The notes under the pieces: model-generated | What the model was told of the DNA's origin: nothing | Database searches by the model: none | What the model saw: the letters and a program-made list of their open reading frames with translations, nothing else | Made by a program: the position numbers and the translations under genes | Shown: positions 13,201 to 25,090 of the stretch, one piece after another | How the letters are laid out: each line of letters opens with the position of its first letter | How positions within the stretch are numbered: the first letter of the stretch is position 1 | Origin: Dastarcus helophoroides | Lineage: Eukaryota > Arthropoda > Insecta > Coleoptera > Bothrideridae | DNA: 64,000 nucleotides | Direction of reading: 5' to 3' | Assembly: GCA_028583605.1 (NCBI GenBank) | Contig: CM053329.1 | Coordinates: 4,712,001-4,776,000 of the forward strand

Positions 13201-14904
13201 TTAAAATTGTTCGGTTTCAGTTAAAATCCCAATATTGGCCAATTTTGGATTACGCTGATCAAGAAAGGCTGCCACAAAGTGAAAAGAAGTAACTTATTCT
13301 AGTTTTTATGCATTGTATACCTATGTGTTTGAGCAAAAGAGTATTCTTATATAATATATTCGTGTTTGTTTAGGTATAAGATTAAAAATTAGATTGAAAC
13401 ATTAAAATCATCCGTTACTTCCATATTCTCAAAGGTATGTTTCGTTCCACAATCACCTGACTTCAAGGTTTTCTTTCTTTTGGTACGCTCCCTCTAATTA
13501 TCGTGGTCTATATTTTTCTATTTATTGCTTCCTAGATATTAAGATCATCGACGTGCAATTTTACATCTCTCTTAAAATGATTTCCCCAATCAAAATAAAA
13601 AACAGTAAAATAAGTACTTTGTTTTGCGTTGTTCTTTTTTATTTGTAAGGATACTTAAACTAAATTTAAAAAAAAGGAAACATTTTTGCAGAAAATAACG
13701 GAGATTTTTGAATTTATTTTTCCCGAAATATCCGCAGTGTACACTTGAAGACATGTTTAGTGCAAACATGAGGTATTTACCTTCATAAACTTTCAATTAA
13801 TCGAAGTGAATAAAAAATAAAGTATCCTGTTTCTAACTAAAATGAGTAAGATAAGTTGCTGACCGTTTTAATGTATGTACATTATCTCATGACATGATTA
13901 CTTTCTCATTGTCTGCAAGATTTCCACTGGGCGCAAACAATAGGAATAACTTACTCAATAAATTAGTCCTAGAGGCCTAAGAGAGATTAAACTTAGTACG
14001 CTATCTAGCCTTCGTAAAGTTGTAGCTAGGTCATGTATCAGGTATGGCAGAGAGATGTAAAGTACCCAACTTAGCATCCCTGATAAATATGCCATCCTCC
14101 GAAACATCTGTTGTCAAACTAATGCTTAGGCTTATGCATATGACGCGACGATTAAAACTGCACGGAAAATTGCAACCAAAATGGGGTGATTAAAACGGAA
14201 AAGGCGAATTAATTTCATTTAACTAATATGTCAGCAAGTAACATGCTGAAGTTTGTCTAATGAAATTCTATTTAATTAAAATGTTGAAACTTAGCCGAGA
14301 TTCAGCTTTTAGAATTAAACTAATTTGCAACAGTTTTCGTTATAATTAATAGCTCCCAGCTCACTCAATTAGAGTTGAACTTGACCATAACCGTCGTATT
14401 GTGTTAATTCGAAGTACTTGTAGCTTTGAAAAAGTATGCAAATAAAATGGAACTTTAGCTCTATAGCCCCATTAGAGAAATATATGGCGTCCATAAATTT
14501 TCAAGGAATTTTAACTTTGTTAAATGGATAAGGGGCCGCCACAAATTGTAGCATTATGAACAAGGAGAGATTTACCTTAGTAATCGAAAACTTGGGAGAA
14601 AATAAAAGTTTTTGCAGGATATATCTTTCGATAGGCATTTAAAACTGTTTGGCTTCTCACCACTGTTTTTAATCATTGAAATTTTAGACAAAAGTAAAGT
14701 TTCAATTTTTGGGGATACGTATTTGTTTTGACCAGTAAAAAATATTTTGCAATATTTCGCAAAGATATTAGCAATCTATGAATTCTCGTTTTAGTTCTTA
14801 AATTTCCTGCAGACATTTATTTTTTATAAAAAAGGGGATCCAATCATTAGTAACAAAAGGATGAGAAATAATCAGCTAATTAATGTTATGTAACTTTTCT
14901 ACAA
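10245..14904. other. Unassigned AT-rich sequence
   Basis: A 4.6-kb stretch in which I see no domain, no long inverted repeat and no tandem array. Small frames such as 10350-10559 and 12892-13125 have no recognisable features and the composition of the surrounding DNA. Confidence 0.4.
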
Positions 14905-16073
14905 TATAGAAGGTGATTCTAAAAATAGTATCATTAATTTAGGATTGTATTTTAGAGCCCAAAATAAGATGAAAAATCTATATAAACATGTGTCGTAAAA
15001 TGCTTCGTTTTCGAGTTACAGGTTGTGGAAGGTTAATTCCTGATTATAGTTTCTAATTAATAGTTGCGAAACGTGTACAGATATTTGAATGAAATTTGGC
15101 ACAACTATATACAATTTCTTGGCCTGTCAAAAAATCTAGGAATTAATTAACAGAACTTAACCAGTACCGGGTATATCGAGGGGGGCAGTGCTTAAAATGT
15201 CCCTTATTTATTTTGTGTGCACTTTTGTCTTAGTTTCGTAACCAAATATAGACTACAAACTTTTCTACGTACAAAAGGTGCTCTTACTGAAACTCGATAT
15301 TGTCAGCCGTTTTCGAGTAAAATGCATTTTTATATCTCGATGCATAAAAAACACTCCCCCAAAAATCTCGGATGTAACAGATGAAGGAAAACCTATAATA
15401 TGTTTATTACGAAAAATATACTTTAGAAAAAAAAAATATTTTTAACTAATAATTAAGTAAAAAAAAATGTTTCGTAAATATTTAATAAATAACAAATTTA
15501 AAAACATTAGTTTTTATTTACAGAAATTGCTGAAAGTGGTCACCGGTGACAAGAACACATAGAAATGTCTATACTATTTATTTTTTTTTTATTTCAATGC
15601 CATCTATATGTTACATTCCATAATGTTGGGCAAGCGCTTTTAATGCATCGAAATATAAAAATGCATTTTACTCGAAAACCGCTGACAATATCAAATTTCT
15701 GTAGGAGTACCTTTTTTATGTAAAAATGCTTGTAGTTATAATATTTTTGATGAAAAAAAGGGCACACAAAATAAATAAGGCAGGTTTTAAGCACTGCCCC
15801 CCTCGTTATACCCGCCACTGGTTAAGTTATATTAATTAGTTCTTAGCTTTTTGAAAAGGGCACGAAAAGGTATGGAGTTATGCCAAATTTCATTCTACTA
15901 TCTGTACATTTTTCTATTAATAAAAAACTATAATCAGGAAGTAACTTTCCACACCATGTAACTTGGAAAACGAAGCGTTTTACGACATATGTTTATGTAG
16001 ACTTTTCGTCTTATTTTGGGCTCTAAAATACGATCCTGAATTTATGGTACTACTTTTAGAATCACCTTGTATA
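14905..16073. mobile_element. Long-palindrome foldback element, AAGGTGATTCTAAAA ends
   Basis: The left end (AAGGTGATTCTAAAA at about 14910) and the right end (TTTTAGAATCACCTTGT at about 16055-16070) are inverted copies, with TA next to both. The arms continue for about 400 bp each. Matching landmarks are TTTTCGAGTTACAGG versus its complement near 15955, the GGGGGGCAGTGCTTAA segment at about 15181-15196 versus TTAAGCACTGCCCCCC at 15786, and CGAGTAAAATGCATTTTT at 15315 versus AAAATGCATTTTACTCG at 15660. The loop of about 300 bp is AT-rich and non-coding. The transcript of either strand could fold into a hairpin of several hundred base pairs. Confidence 0.85.
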
Positions 16074-16334
16074 TTGTTGGAAATGCATTTCTAATCGTTT
16101 TAATGAAAAACATTAATACATATACAGGGTGTTTCAGTAATAACGCCATTAATTTTAAGCACGTATTCTGTCTTAAGCTTTAACAAAGACAGAAAATCGA
16201 AAAATGTTTTCTCTACCTTTTAAATGAAGAGTAAATCAACCCTTAAATGTCCCTCTACTGATGAGCTCCTAATGCATAATAAACGCTTTTTACTTTATAA
16301 CACATGTGGTGTACTAGGTTATTTACGAAAAATG
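16074..16334. repeat. Orphan CAGGGTGTTTCAG element end
   Basis: At 16125-16140 the sequence TATACAGGGTGTTTCAG looks like the terminus of a TA-targeted element, as elsewhere in the window. I could not find a matching inverted end. Either the partner was lost when the neighbouring element (from about 16335) inserted, or this is a solo end left by deletion. Confidence 0.45.
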
Positions 16335-18775
16335 TGTAGTCCAGTCGGCGAAGCTTTTTTTTTGTACAAAATAATACAACAGCGATTTTATGATTGCAAT
16401 CAATTAATAGGTTAATTCTGAGCATAAGTTTAAGTTGGCGCGGTGCGGGGGGCTGTGCGTTAGCCGCCATTTTGATAAACGCGTTTATGTAATTATCTCG
16501 ATAATGGTTGGTCCTATTAAAAAAGTACAAGAAATCATATTTGTAGAAAAATATATGACTTATCTTTTTTATTTATAATATTTTTGTATAGGATAAATAT
16601 TTTAAAAGTTACTACGTTGAATTGTTTTCTCTTTTTAGTTTTTGCTTGATAATTCGTAAACAAATAACTCTACATTGATAATAGTTATTATCAAAGTTGT
16701 AGAGCATTAAAAAATTTACACATTTTGTATAAGATATTTTTTTCTAATGTTTATAGTTTAGGAGCTGTAATAAAATAACTATCCGAGTTAATTAAGAAAA
16801 CGGCGTTTTATCAAATTGTATGCGCAGTAAATGCTGACTTATCGACAGCAGATGTTATTTTAACTGTAATGTCTCATTGCTCCAATATTTACTGGACAAG
16901 TGGAGAATAGGTATAATTTTAGATCTTTTGTTATTATAGCTTTTATAAACTATGATCTTTACAAAAATGTTTTTATAAAATTTATAGACAGTTTTATACC
17001 CTATAAATATGCTGTTGGCCGATTTGGAAGTAGATTAAGAAAAAAATAAGTGACAATTTTTTGGCGTAATAATTTAAAATATGTGTCTAAAAAATCGCTT
17101 CCAATAAAAATATTAAACTACTTATTTTTACATCAATATGATCTTTCCCATTTTTTCTTTTTTTTTTCACAGTTACGCAGTGGGAAAAATGTATTTGAAG
17201 TATAATTCAACAGCAATTTTATGAATACAGCCTATTAGTAGGACAATCCTGTCTATGACGCCAAATGGACGCGATGTGGGACGTCGTGCGTTAGCCATTA
17301 TTTTGATAAATGCGTTTTTGTAAATATTTTGAGAATAGTTGGTTTTATAAAGAAACTACAAGCAACCTATGAAGTAACAGCGTTGAAGTGTTCATTTTTT
17401 AGTTTTTGTTTAGTAAAATTGGTAAGCGGCTTACAAGAGTAATTGATAACAGTAACTATCAAGGTTGTTAGAGAATTAGAAAATCTACAATTTAAAAAAA
17501 AAAATGGGTTTTCCTAAAATTTGTAGTGTAGGACTTCTTCGACGAATAGCCGCAGATGCCTTCCTTTTATCAGCATCATTTTTCCGACATGACTTGTGGA
17601 CACTAATAACAAAGATAAATTTTTCTGAAAAAAAAACTATCTGTTTAAACAATGAAAACTATGTAGTTCAATTATCTTTATTTAACTTACCTCACAGATT
17701 CTAAATTTTTCAGAAATTCTTTATGTACCTTCTGGCCTCTTAATTTGCTGGCAGTTAAAAGAGATCTAATACCCCTACTTTTAACATTCACAACATCACC
17801 TTTACTTAAAGTTTTTCCACAAATGAAACAATCATTCATATTTTGTAACTGCTACCTATAGTAATGCTAAACTCCGTTTAAGATTGAAAAATTATACAAT
17901 TATCACGACTACTGCGTAAATATCGCACAAATGCGGCAACTTAAAAGAAGCGACTAAATAAAAGAACGGCCTACCAAAATAGCAGCTTGTGCATGAAACA
18001 TATTTTGATCGCGTCAGCCTGTAAGTCGACAAATTGTATTATTTTGCAGAAGTGACTCCTTTACGAGCAGACAATGCTCTTTTCATCATACTTCCCGCAT
18101 TGGCATATTTTTTAAATGTGATAGTTTTTAATATAGATTAATGTGATGAAACTGTTTTTTCTACAATTAATTGAAAATACAATTTTATATTGTCTCATCA
18201 AATTAACGTTTGGTGGTTAAAAGCACCTTTGGCATAAATACACATTTGATTTCTAGTACAGAATATTTCTTTAGGTGGTGACGAAATTCGTAACTTAAAA
18301 TTTATCGAGACCGTTAGATCTTCATCGCGCTATAACTCACAAACTATTAACTTTAGAAAAATAAAATATTTATCAAATTTGTAGAAAATTTTATGCTCTA
18401 TAACTTTGATTCTAACTGTTATCAACAAATGCTAACCGTTTTAAAACTATTAAGAAAAAACTAAAAAGTAAAAACTTTTCATTGTAATAACTCGTAAAAT
18501 ATTCATTTTATGGAAAAATATGTTTTATAAAAAAGTTAAATTATATATTTTTCTATAAATATGGTTTCTTGTATTTTCTTCATAGGATTGACCATTCTCG
18601 AGATATTTACTAAAACGCGTTTATCAAAATGGCGGCTGACGCACAGCCCCCCGCGCCGCGCCAACTTGGTGATATGCTCAAAATTGACCTACTAATAGAT
18701 TGCAATAATAAAATTGCTGTTGTATTCGTTTGTATTTTTCACCTCTTTAGCGATTTCCTCGCCGACTGGGCTAGT
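16335..18775. mobile_element. Inverted-repeat element, family G, carrying a gene fragment
   Basis: The left arm starts at about 16335 with TAGTCCAGTCGGCGA and the right arm ends at about 18775 with TCGCCGACTGGGCTA. The arms match over roughly 400 bp. They share a GC-rich block near 16436-16490 and 18610-18665 that contains GCCGCCATTTTG on the left and its complement on the right. A third, more diverged arm copy in the same direction as the left arm lies at about 17180-17480, so there has been internal duplication or nesting. Between the third arm and the right arm is a minus-strand coding fragment (17839-17505). The flanking GTG on both sides might be a 3-bp target duplication, but that is weak. 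Confidence 0.75.
17505..17839 (-). pseudogene. Two-exon fragment encoding a small Cys/His protein N-terminus
   Basis: Reading the minus strand from an ATG at 17839, an open exon runs to 17691 (49 codons plus 2 bases) and starts MNDCFICGKTLSKGD. It ends at a GTAAGT donor. A TTATTAG acceptor at 17609-17603 restores the frame after an 88-base intron. The second exon encodes SVHKSCRKNDADKRK and stays open to the poly-T-like end of the fragment near 17505. The Cys-x2-Cys pair at residues 4-7 and the later His-x3-Cys look like a zinc-binding group. From memory this pattern resembles the N-terminus of uncharacterised insect proteins often found near transposons, but I cannot name the family. Seen: splice-compatible frame without stops, Cys/His spacing. 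Inferred: capture by, or origin from, the surrounding element. No downstream exons are visible, so it is probably a fragment. Confidence 0.55.
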
Positions 18776-20130
18776 GGGAGTTGTGACGGCTCTGAACAAA
18801 AAAAGAACATTTGTCGGTAAGTAACATGTGGTTTCCCGCAGATTCAAAAAACTCAAAACGTTTATAATGATAATGATCGAGCTGAAACTATCATTTAACG
18901 ATTTGCATATTTTCATGTTTCAGGCATAACCTAAACAACGTTTTGTTTCTCACGATTCCTGATTACAAGTTATTTCGCAGCTGTCGCATTAAGTTGCTTG
19001 GAGTCAGTGACAGCCCGAGAAGGGCTGAATTATGATTTGAAATTCGACGAAAATATACAAATAAAAAATATATTGTTGCGTGATATCAAAAATTAAAACT
19101 TTGTGAATTGTAAACACTTCATTTCAAACTTATTTCGCGACATTACAATTAGGATTCACTTAACTATCAGACTAAACAACTGACTAACTGAGGGAAACAC
19201 GAAGGCATATTTATGCTGTTTCGGTTTTCTTGAAAGGATCTTCGTACAGATAGGATTACCGCTTGCGGCAACGCCTGGAGCGCTTATCTGCCATATGATT
19301 CATCCTCGCGGCCGCTTCCCATTATCAAATGTTTCTAGAGACTTCCTTGCACTACACAATCATCACCACATTTGTTTAATGCAACATTTAACATAACACA
19401 TTTTGCCTGCACTGTGGCTCAAATTGAGATAAACACCACAAACTAAAACCAGAAACATTTGAATATTCTAGTTCGATAAAGCCACAATTTAGATGATATC
19501 CTTTTCAAGTTTATGTTGTTCATTAATAAAATATGTACTTTTTCCACAATGGTGTCAATGAAGTACATACAAAAAGTATACGACGTTTTGCCTGGCATCG
19601 TAGCATCGTAGGGTCTTTCTCACAAATAAGGAAAAAATAAAAAACGTCATATATGTGCGTCTAAAACTGATGTACAGCAATAAAAATTTGTGTTGTGTCA
19701 ATTATTTTTTAGCGTAAATAGATATTTTGTGTATTGTGCCCCCGAATGCATTTGTGCGCGTTGCAAACTCTTCAAATACAGTGCAAAATCTTTGGCCATG
19801 AGATTAAAATCATGGACCTTACCTAAATATTTGTGTCAAATACAACGCAGAACACAAAAAAACATTTTTAATGGGTGGATCCACCTTGACGTTCAATGTG
19901 CGTTAACCGCAAAGAATTTATGTTCCATCACGATAACGTGAGGACATACACAAGTTTAATCATCCGCTAACAAATATTGGAATTTCAATTCTTAAAGTAC
20001 CTTTCATTGCACTTTTGAATTTGTGAATATAAAAAAAAAGAAGTTAAACTTTGGAGTATTTTTTATGATATTAAATTCAAATTTTTGTTTAGGACTATTA
20101 CGAAAAGAAAATATGATATATTAAATTTAA
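18776..20130. other. Unassigned sequence with a GC-richer patch
   Basis: Most of it is AT-rich. The patch at about 19255-19320 is markedly richer in G and C (including GCGGCCGC) and might be remnant element sequence. A small perfect hairpin, CAGCCC then GAGAA then GGGCTG, lies at 19009-19025. No frame or repeat partner was found for any of it. Confidence 0.35.
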
Positions 20131-20330
20131 GAACCGGTGCGGTGGATTCGTCGATTAAGCGCCAACTACTTGCCATCAGGGTGGATTCGATTCCCACATT
20201 CGGCTTGGGTGTTTTTGTTCGTCTAAAAGTGCAAATATTTGAACAACAATTTTGGGTGTATGAGCTAATAACTCAAAGCCAAAAAATAAACCAAAATAAA
20301 AAAATGTAGCCGAAGAATACTAATTTTTTT
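20131..20330 (+). repeat. tRNA-derived SINE candidate
   Basis: The segment beginning GAACCGGTGCGG carries an A-box-like sequence (GGTGGATTCGTCGATTAAGC, 20141-20160). About 20 bases further on it carries a B-box-like sequence (GTGGATTCGATTCCCAC, 20181-20197). This spacing matches an internal RNA polymerase III promoter of tRNA type. It does not fold into an obvious functional tRNA, because the acceptor arms do not pair well. It is followed by an AT-rich tail ending near ATGTAGCCGAAG. The best reading is a SINE or tRNA pseudogene. No second copy is visible in the window. Confidence 0.5.
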
Positions 20331-22141
20331 TTGTAGTGTATCAAATTGTTTTAATAACTACAAAACAATTGGTAATGTGTATACAAAAACAGATGGTTAT
20401 ACATTTTATACATTTATTTAATTTTATTCATTACTGCTATTTGTTGTGAAAAGGGACAGTGATATTTTCAACTCCCTGATTGTAATCCTCGCAAATGTTC
20501 TTACTCAAAAAATTAGGTGAAAAGTCTTTAAAAAGATCAAAGCGACAGGGAAAAGAATTGTAAAAATTTACAGCTTTGAGACATTTAGAACGCAGGAACC
20601 CCAGAGTTATAAATTAGCATCCGCGTAATACCAGGCAAATAGAATTCTCGAAGAACGAAAATACATTAAAGCTTTCTAGCAAGTCGCAGAAATTAGGTAT
20701 ATATACGTCGAAAGGAGCCTGCGGAAAAACGAAAAGCTGTTGAAAGCTACATTACAAGACATTAATAAAAGGCTAAAACCATAACAATATTTTACTTTAA
20801 TATTAAGGAAATACGGAAATATAAATCATCTCAAGAATAGGGGAACTTGATCCCAGCGAACTGACGAAGGGCTCGGAATTTGTAAACATATTTTTTTATT
20901 GCATCAAGATTAAATATTTACAGTGCGCATCATACACGTATTTCCACCACATAAAAGAGTATGTTTTATATATCATCCGTGATTTAAGACGATTTCATTT
21001 TGTTGGAATCACGCAACAATGCCTCCTTGTGAAATCTGAGGCTAAAACGATTTTAAGAAATACTGAAAACTTGCACACAAGCTGATCGCTGGGATTTAAA
21101 ATCTTTCCTTAACGAAAATTATAAATACTATTATTACATTTCATAAAAAAAGAATATTCAGAAAGTTTGCGTAAATCAAACTTTAATTGGCCTAAAGCTA
21201 AATATGTATGATTTAAAGAATTCAATTGAAGAAATTTTATCAATATAACAGTAAAAAGTAATCGTGTACGTAGTGTACATCAGAGACGTCCTACTTGGAG
21301 TGCTCCAAAAGCATAATAGCTATTACTTTTTGAGACCGAACTTAAAAAAATCATCAGATGTGAAATGCTTCAGCAATGCCGTTTCGTGAAAAATTAAGCA
21401 ACAGATTAGTAATAATTCCTAAGCTTTATAAAACGTTTTCATACCATAAGTTCATTTGGTATGATAAAATTCAAACAAATAAAATATCTGAACAGTCGTC
21501 CAACAGCATGGGTACTAGGTCACTAGGAAAGTCTTGATGTTCTCTGCAGGCACATCTGAAAAGTCACCAAATGCAAGTCTACCACTGGAAAATTTACCGA
21601 TTCGCAATTTGCAGATCGATTTTACAATTATCATTTCTGATAACAATAGAAAATCTTATACAAATAAGACAGATGCCAAATATGTTAAGTTATTAAGATA
21701 AAATAGCTTAACCCAAATGTTTTTATATCAGCAATAATTATTGGGTGATTTCGAACCTGTCATGCTATTCGTTAATAATTTTCAAAGAATGATCTTCCAT
21801 TTTCCACAGTGTATTTTATTTTCCGCGGGTTTTAGGCAGAGGTTCTCCAAAGCCGGTAGAAATTTTCGGAGTAATTTTTCATGAAGAAAGTTATTGGTTG
21901 TTGTTCCAATAGAAGATGTGATCTAATTATCTGAAATTATTTATGATGTTAGTATGCCTGAAGAGTTAATTATTTTTGGGGACTGCTGGATTGGAAGTCC
22001 TAAATATGACGCCGAATGCTCGGTTTCTGCCTGGAAATGTGGAACTAAAATGAAGATGTAAAAAGAGCATCTCTAACAAATAATTCAATATAAAAGTGGC
22101 ATCGTGAATTCGAAGTGACAATATCTACTAAACATTCTACC
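20331..22141. other. Unassigned AT-rich sequence
   Basis: No coding frame, repeat pair or element terminus was recognised. Confidence 0.35.
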
Positions 22142-22246
22142 GAGCCAAGTGTGTAAGATATTTAAATTATTATTCGAATAAACGAAACTGTTTACTTTTA
22201 AAAACATTATTTTAATGATAATTTAAATATTTTACATACTGGGCTC
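22142..22246. ncRNA. Long imperfect hairpin, pre-miRNA-like or tiny MITE
   Basis: The 5' arm starting GAGCCAAGTGTGTAAGAT pairs with the 3' arm ending ATTTTACATACTGGGCTC. Over the first roughly 32 positions there is one clear mismatch and a few G:U pairs, and the loop is about 35-40 bases. The total length of 105 bases is within the usual size of animal microRNA precursors. The stem is very AT-rich and no known microRNA seed was recognised. A short non-autonomous transposon with inverted ends is an equal alternative. Expression cannot be judged from sequence. Confidence 0.35.
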
Positions 22247-23845
22247 AGTAATCTAAAATAAAAATTTTTGTAATAATTAAAAACGAGTAAATAATGATCC
22301 AAAAATAAAAAGGAAAGGAAGTTTGTTAAGGCAATTTAGTGTGAGGAAAGCATCAGAATATCAAATTGAGGACGAAATGCAGCGGCCATTAAGATGCGTT
22401 TTTGACTTTATAATGTATTATTTCAAATTAAAACAGAAATATAACTCTTTATCTTGTTTACACAGTATAATATTATCATACCCAATAAAACATGAATGAA
22501 AAAAGAAATATAAGATTTCAGAATTTTTAATAGGTATTGTTCATGATATTAATTAGATTATAACTGGTATGATACGAAAGAAATGAACGTGATTAACAAA
22601 AAATGGTTGTTTTTTAAAAATTCAATCTTTAGCAATTGTCAAATTAGTGAATGATGCTTTTACCGAAAAGCAAACTGGTGAACTTTCCAGACGGCGAATT
22701 GTATGAAGTATATTAGTTAGATCATAACAGCGTATGTATCCATATTCATAGTGTATCACTGAGAATCGCTGCTGATATCTGGCATAGTATACTCATCTAA
22801 TCATGCTTATTAATTTCTCTTATTGTTGTGTTCTTATTACCGTGCTGTAAATGCCTTTTGGTGTTATTAATAATTAGAATAATAAACCAGACACTTTAAA
22901 TGGAGAAAAAAATTTCTTGCCCCGAGAAACACAAAGCTGATTAATGATAATGACACAAATTGGAAATAACTGTAGATATTTGATCTGCTATTAACCTGTA
23001 AAATCAAATTTTGAATTTGACATTGAAATTTAGACAAAAAGAAGCATAAAACATGTCAGTTTAATGTCGAAATTAAAAATAAAGTTTAAATTTTGGAAAA
23101 AAAACTCGGGATATATAAAATTACATGATATAATAGTATAATAATCATAAAATGAAAAAATAAAAGATTACATCAAAATGTCGAATTTAAAAAGGAAATT
23201 CCTGGTATAGGTACAGGGGGGCTTAAAGTTGGTAGGGGCCCTGTGAAACACACTTGTTGGGGGACTCTACGATATATTTTAGATGAATAAAAAATATCAT
23301 CAATTTTTTAATGAGGGGGGGCTAATTGGTGAGCAGTTATAATAACTTTGAAATCTTCTGTCTTACCGTGGTTTCCTCTATTTTTTATATTACTTAGAAA
23401 AAAGGTCGTCAATTTTTTGTGGGGGACTCTATGAAGTTGCACACTCTTAAATCCGGCCCCACGTAGGTATATGCAATGTTTTTGCAACTAAATCTATTTA
23501 AAAAAGATTTATTTCTTTATTTATTTATTTTATTACATTTTTGCGATATTTTCTAGAATTCAGTCAAAAATATTTAATTAAATCTAAGAATTGCCAGATT
23601 ATGCAAACAGTAATAATTTTATAGTTACTTTTTTTTTAAATATATATTTTCTAAAGATGATTCGATTATTTACATTTACATTTACTAAAAGATTGCACTT
23701 CTAATTTGATTATTTACCAACGAATGCTCAATGGTTTGAAATGACCTAGGACATGATATCAAACTGTTTTAGCAGTTTGAGTATACCACAGTTGTACGCG
23801 GTGCCACAATAATAAAGGGCAGCGGCCCTGTAAACTGCTTCCAAG
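22247..23845. other. Unassigned AT-rich sequence
   Basis: No frame or repeat was recognised. Two G-runs (near 23214-23221 and 23315-23322) and a GGGGGACTCTA phrase occurring twice (about 23259-23269 and 23421-23431) suggest a small diverged duplication of roughly 160 bp spacing. Confidence 0.35.
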
Positions 23846-23880
23846 AGCGACCCGCTAGCCCGCCGGGCCAGCCCGTCGCT
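23846..23880. repeat. GC-rich hairpin
   Basis: AGCGAC at 23846-23851 pairs with GTCGCT at 23875-23880, and inside it GCCCG pairs with GGGC. The 35-base palindrome is over 70 percent G+C, in surroundings that are about two-thirds A+T. It sits in a short GC-rich patch at about 23800-23880. The function is unknown. It could be the terminal hairpin of an old element. Confidence 0.45.
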
Positions 23881-24414
23881 GATAATTTGTACTTATTATT
23901 TAGGGCCAGTAATAACTGTTAAAAAATAGTACTATTTGAAAGAAAAGTAAATCAAGTAATGAAGTCTTTTATCAGTGAAAGTTGATAGTTAAGCTGGATA
24001 TTAAAACAAAAATTCATGATCTAAAATAGGATTTACCAGTAGGGCCTATATCCCGGAGAGGAGGCATAAAGAGACCAAAACAAGGCCCAATGTATGTGTA
24101 TGTGTACATTAAAAAAGAACACATTTGAAGTCCTAAAATAATTCATGCAGTCATTGTTCAATTTTGACAAACTCAGTTTGCACCGTTTCACCTGAGCCCC
24201 GACCGCAAATATGTATATTATATTTTTCTCAAATATACAACACAATTAAAAATAAAAGAGTGTACGAAGACGTAAAAACTAATATACAGCTTATTTGCAA
24301 GCATTGGAAGACACATTTCACTGATATTAAAGTGACATTAATTCAGAACACCAATATGACATATTTATTTAAAATTGTATTTAAAAAAACATACAAAACT
24401 ACTCTCGTTCCATA
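23881..24414. other. Unassigned AT-rich sequence
   Basis: Two overlapping opposite-strand frames of 70-83 codons are present, but neither has a recognisable motif. Confidence 0.3.
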
Positions 24415-24417
24415 AAT

Positions 24418-24419
24418 AA

Positions 24420-24469
<50 letters not shown>

Positions 24470-24486
24470 TAATAATAATAACAATA
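24418..24486 (+). repeat. (AAT)n microsatellite
   Basis: About twenty units of the trinucleotide ATA/AAT run without interruption and then become imperfect, with AAC replacing AAT several times. This is a simple sequence repeat that is expected to vary in length. Confidence 0.95.
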
Positions 24487-24799
24487 AAAAGATCTAAGAA
24501 GTCCTCTTCAAACAAAAAATCGCACCAGAGTTAGCTACTGTTTACTTTGAATGGACTGCAGGGTTTTTCTAAATCGTAATAGTTGTTGAGAAAAACATAT
24601 TTAATAGAAAATTACCTGCCTGCATTCCAAGGCTTTTTTTCTATATATAATTTTTTTTTCAAATGAAAGACTTGACTAAGCTCAAAGATCAAATTCGAAT
24701 TTTACATTACGTCATTTAGATGAATATTTTCGGAGCTAGCACTAGTTTATTAAATTGCACACCACGTAGTGATTGAGGTTGGCATCGAACATTTTAGTG

Positions 24800-25090
24800 C
24801 AATCCGAATCGATCTCATAAACTACTTTAATCACCGAATGAATGCCTTTTATCTAAGATATTATCAAGACAGTTATCAGTTCCATAAATATTTGGATTGA
24901 TTGTAGAAAAAAGTATGTATATCTGAAAAGAGACGATTTTTTATTTTTCAATTATAACACAAGAAAATTTGATTAAAATTTCACATTCATACATAAGTAA
25001 AAATGATTTAATTTGGTTTATTAATGTTCACTGTAGCAATTGGCATGGAACCCCAATTGTGCGAGTCCAACTCGCTCTTGGGTGAATTAT
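24800..25090 (+). repeat. LINE 3'-tail copy
   Basis: This stretch matches the tail of the degraded LINE at 29.6-33.9 kb. ATATTATCAAGACAGT at 24858 corresponds to 31628. ATACATAAGTAAAAAT at 24991 corresponds to 33773. The end with CGAG, CCAACTC and CTCTTG at about 25060-25080 corresponds to 33834-33852. Here the tail is continuous, while in the other copy an inverted-repeat element splits it. It is a dead-on-arrival 3' fragment, the usual product of incomplete LINE reverse transcription. Confidence 0.65.

Noticed and set aside
16255..16530. 91-codon minus-strand frame
   Set aside because: It is the left arm of element G read in one direction. The same arm at 18.6 kb gives a different truncated frame and no domain is visible.
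20131..20210. Functional tRNA gene
   Set aside because: The A and B boxes are recognisable, but acceptor and anticodon arms do not pair convincingly and no terminator context fits a mature tRNA.
24418..24486. (AAT)n run as a possible coding poly-Asn or regulatory array
   Set aside because: Simple microsatellite with neighbouring stops in all frames and no context for function.
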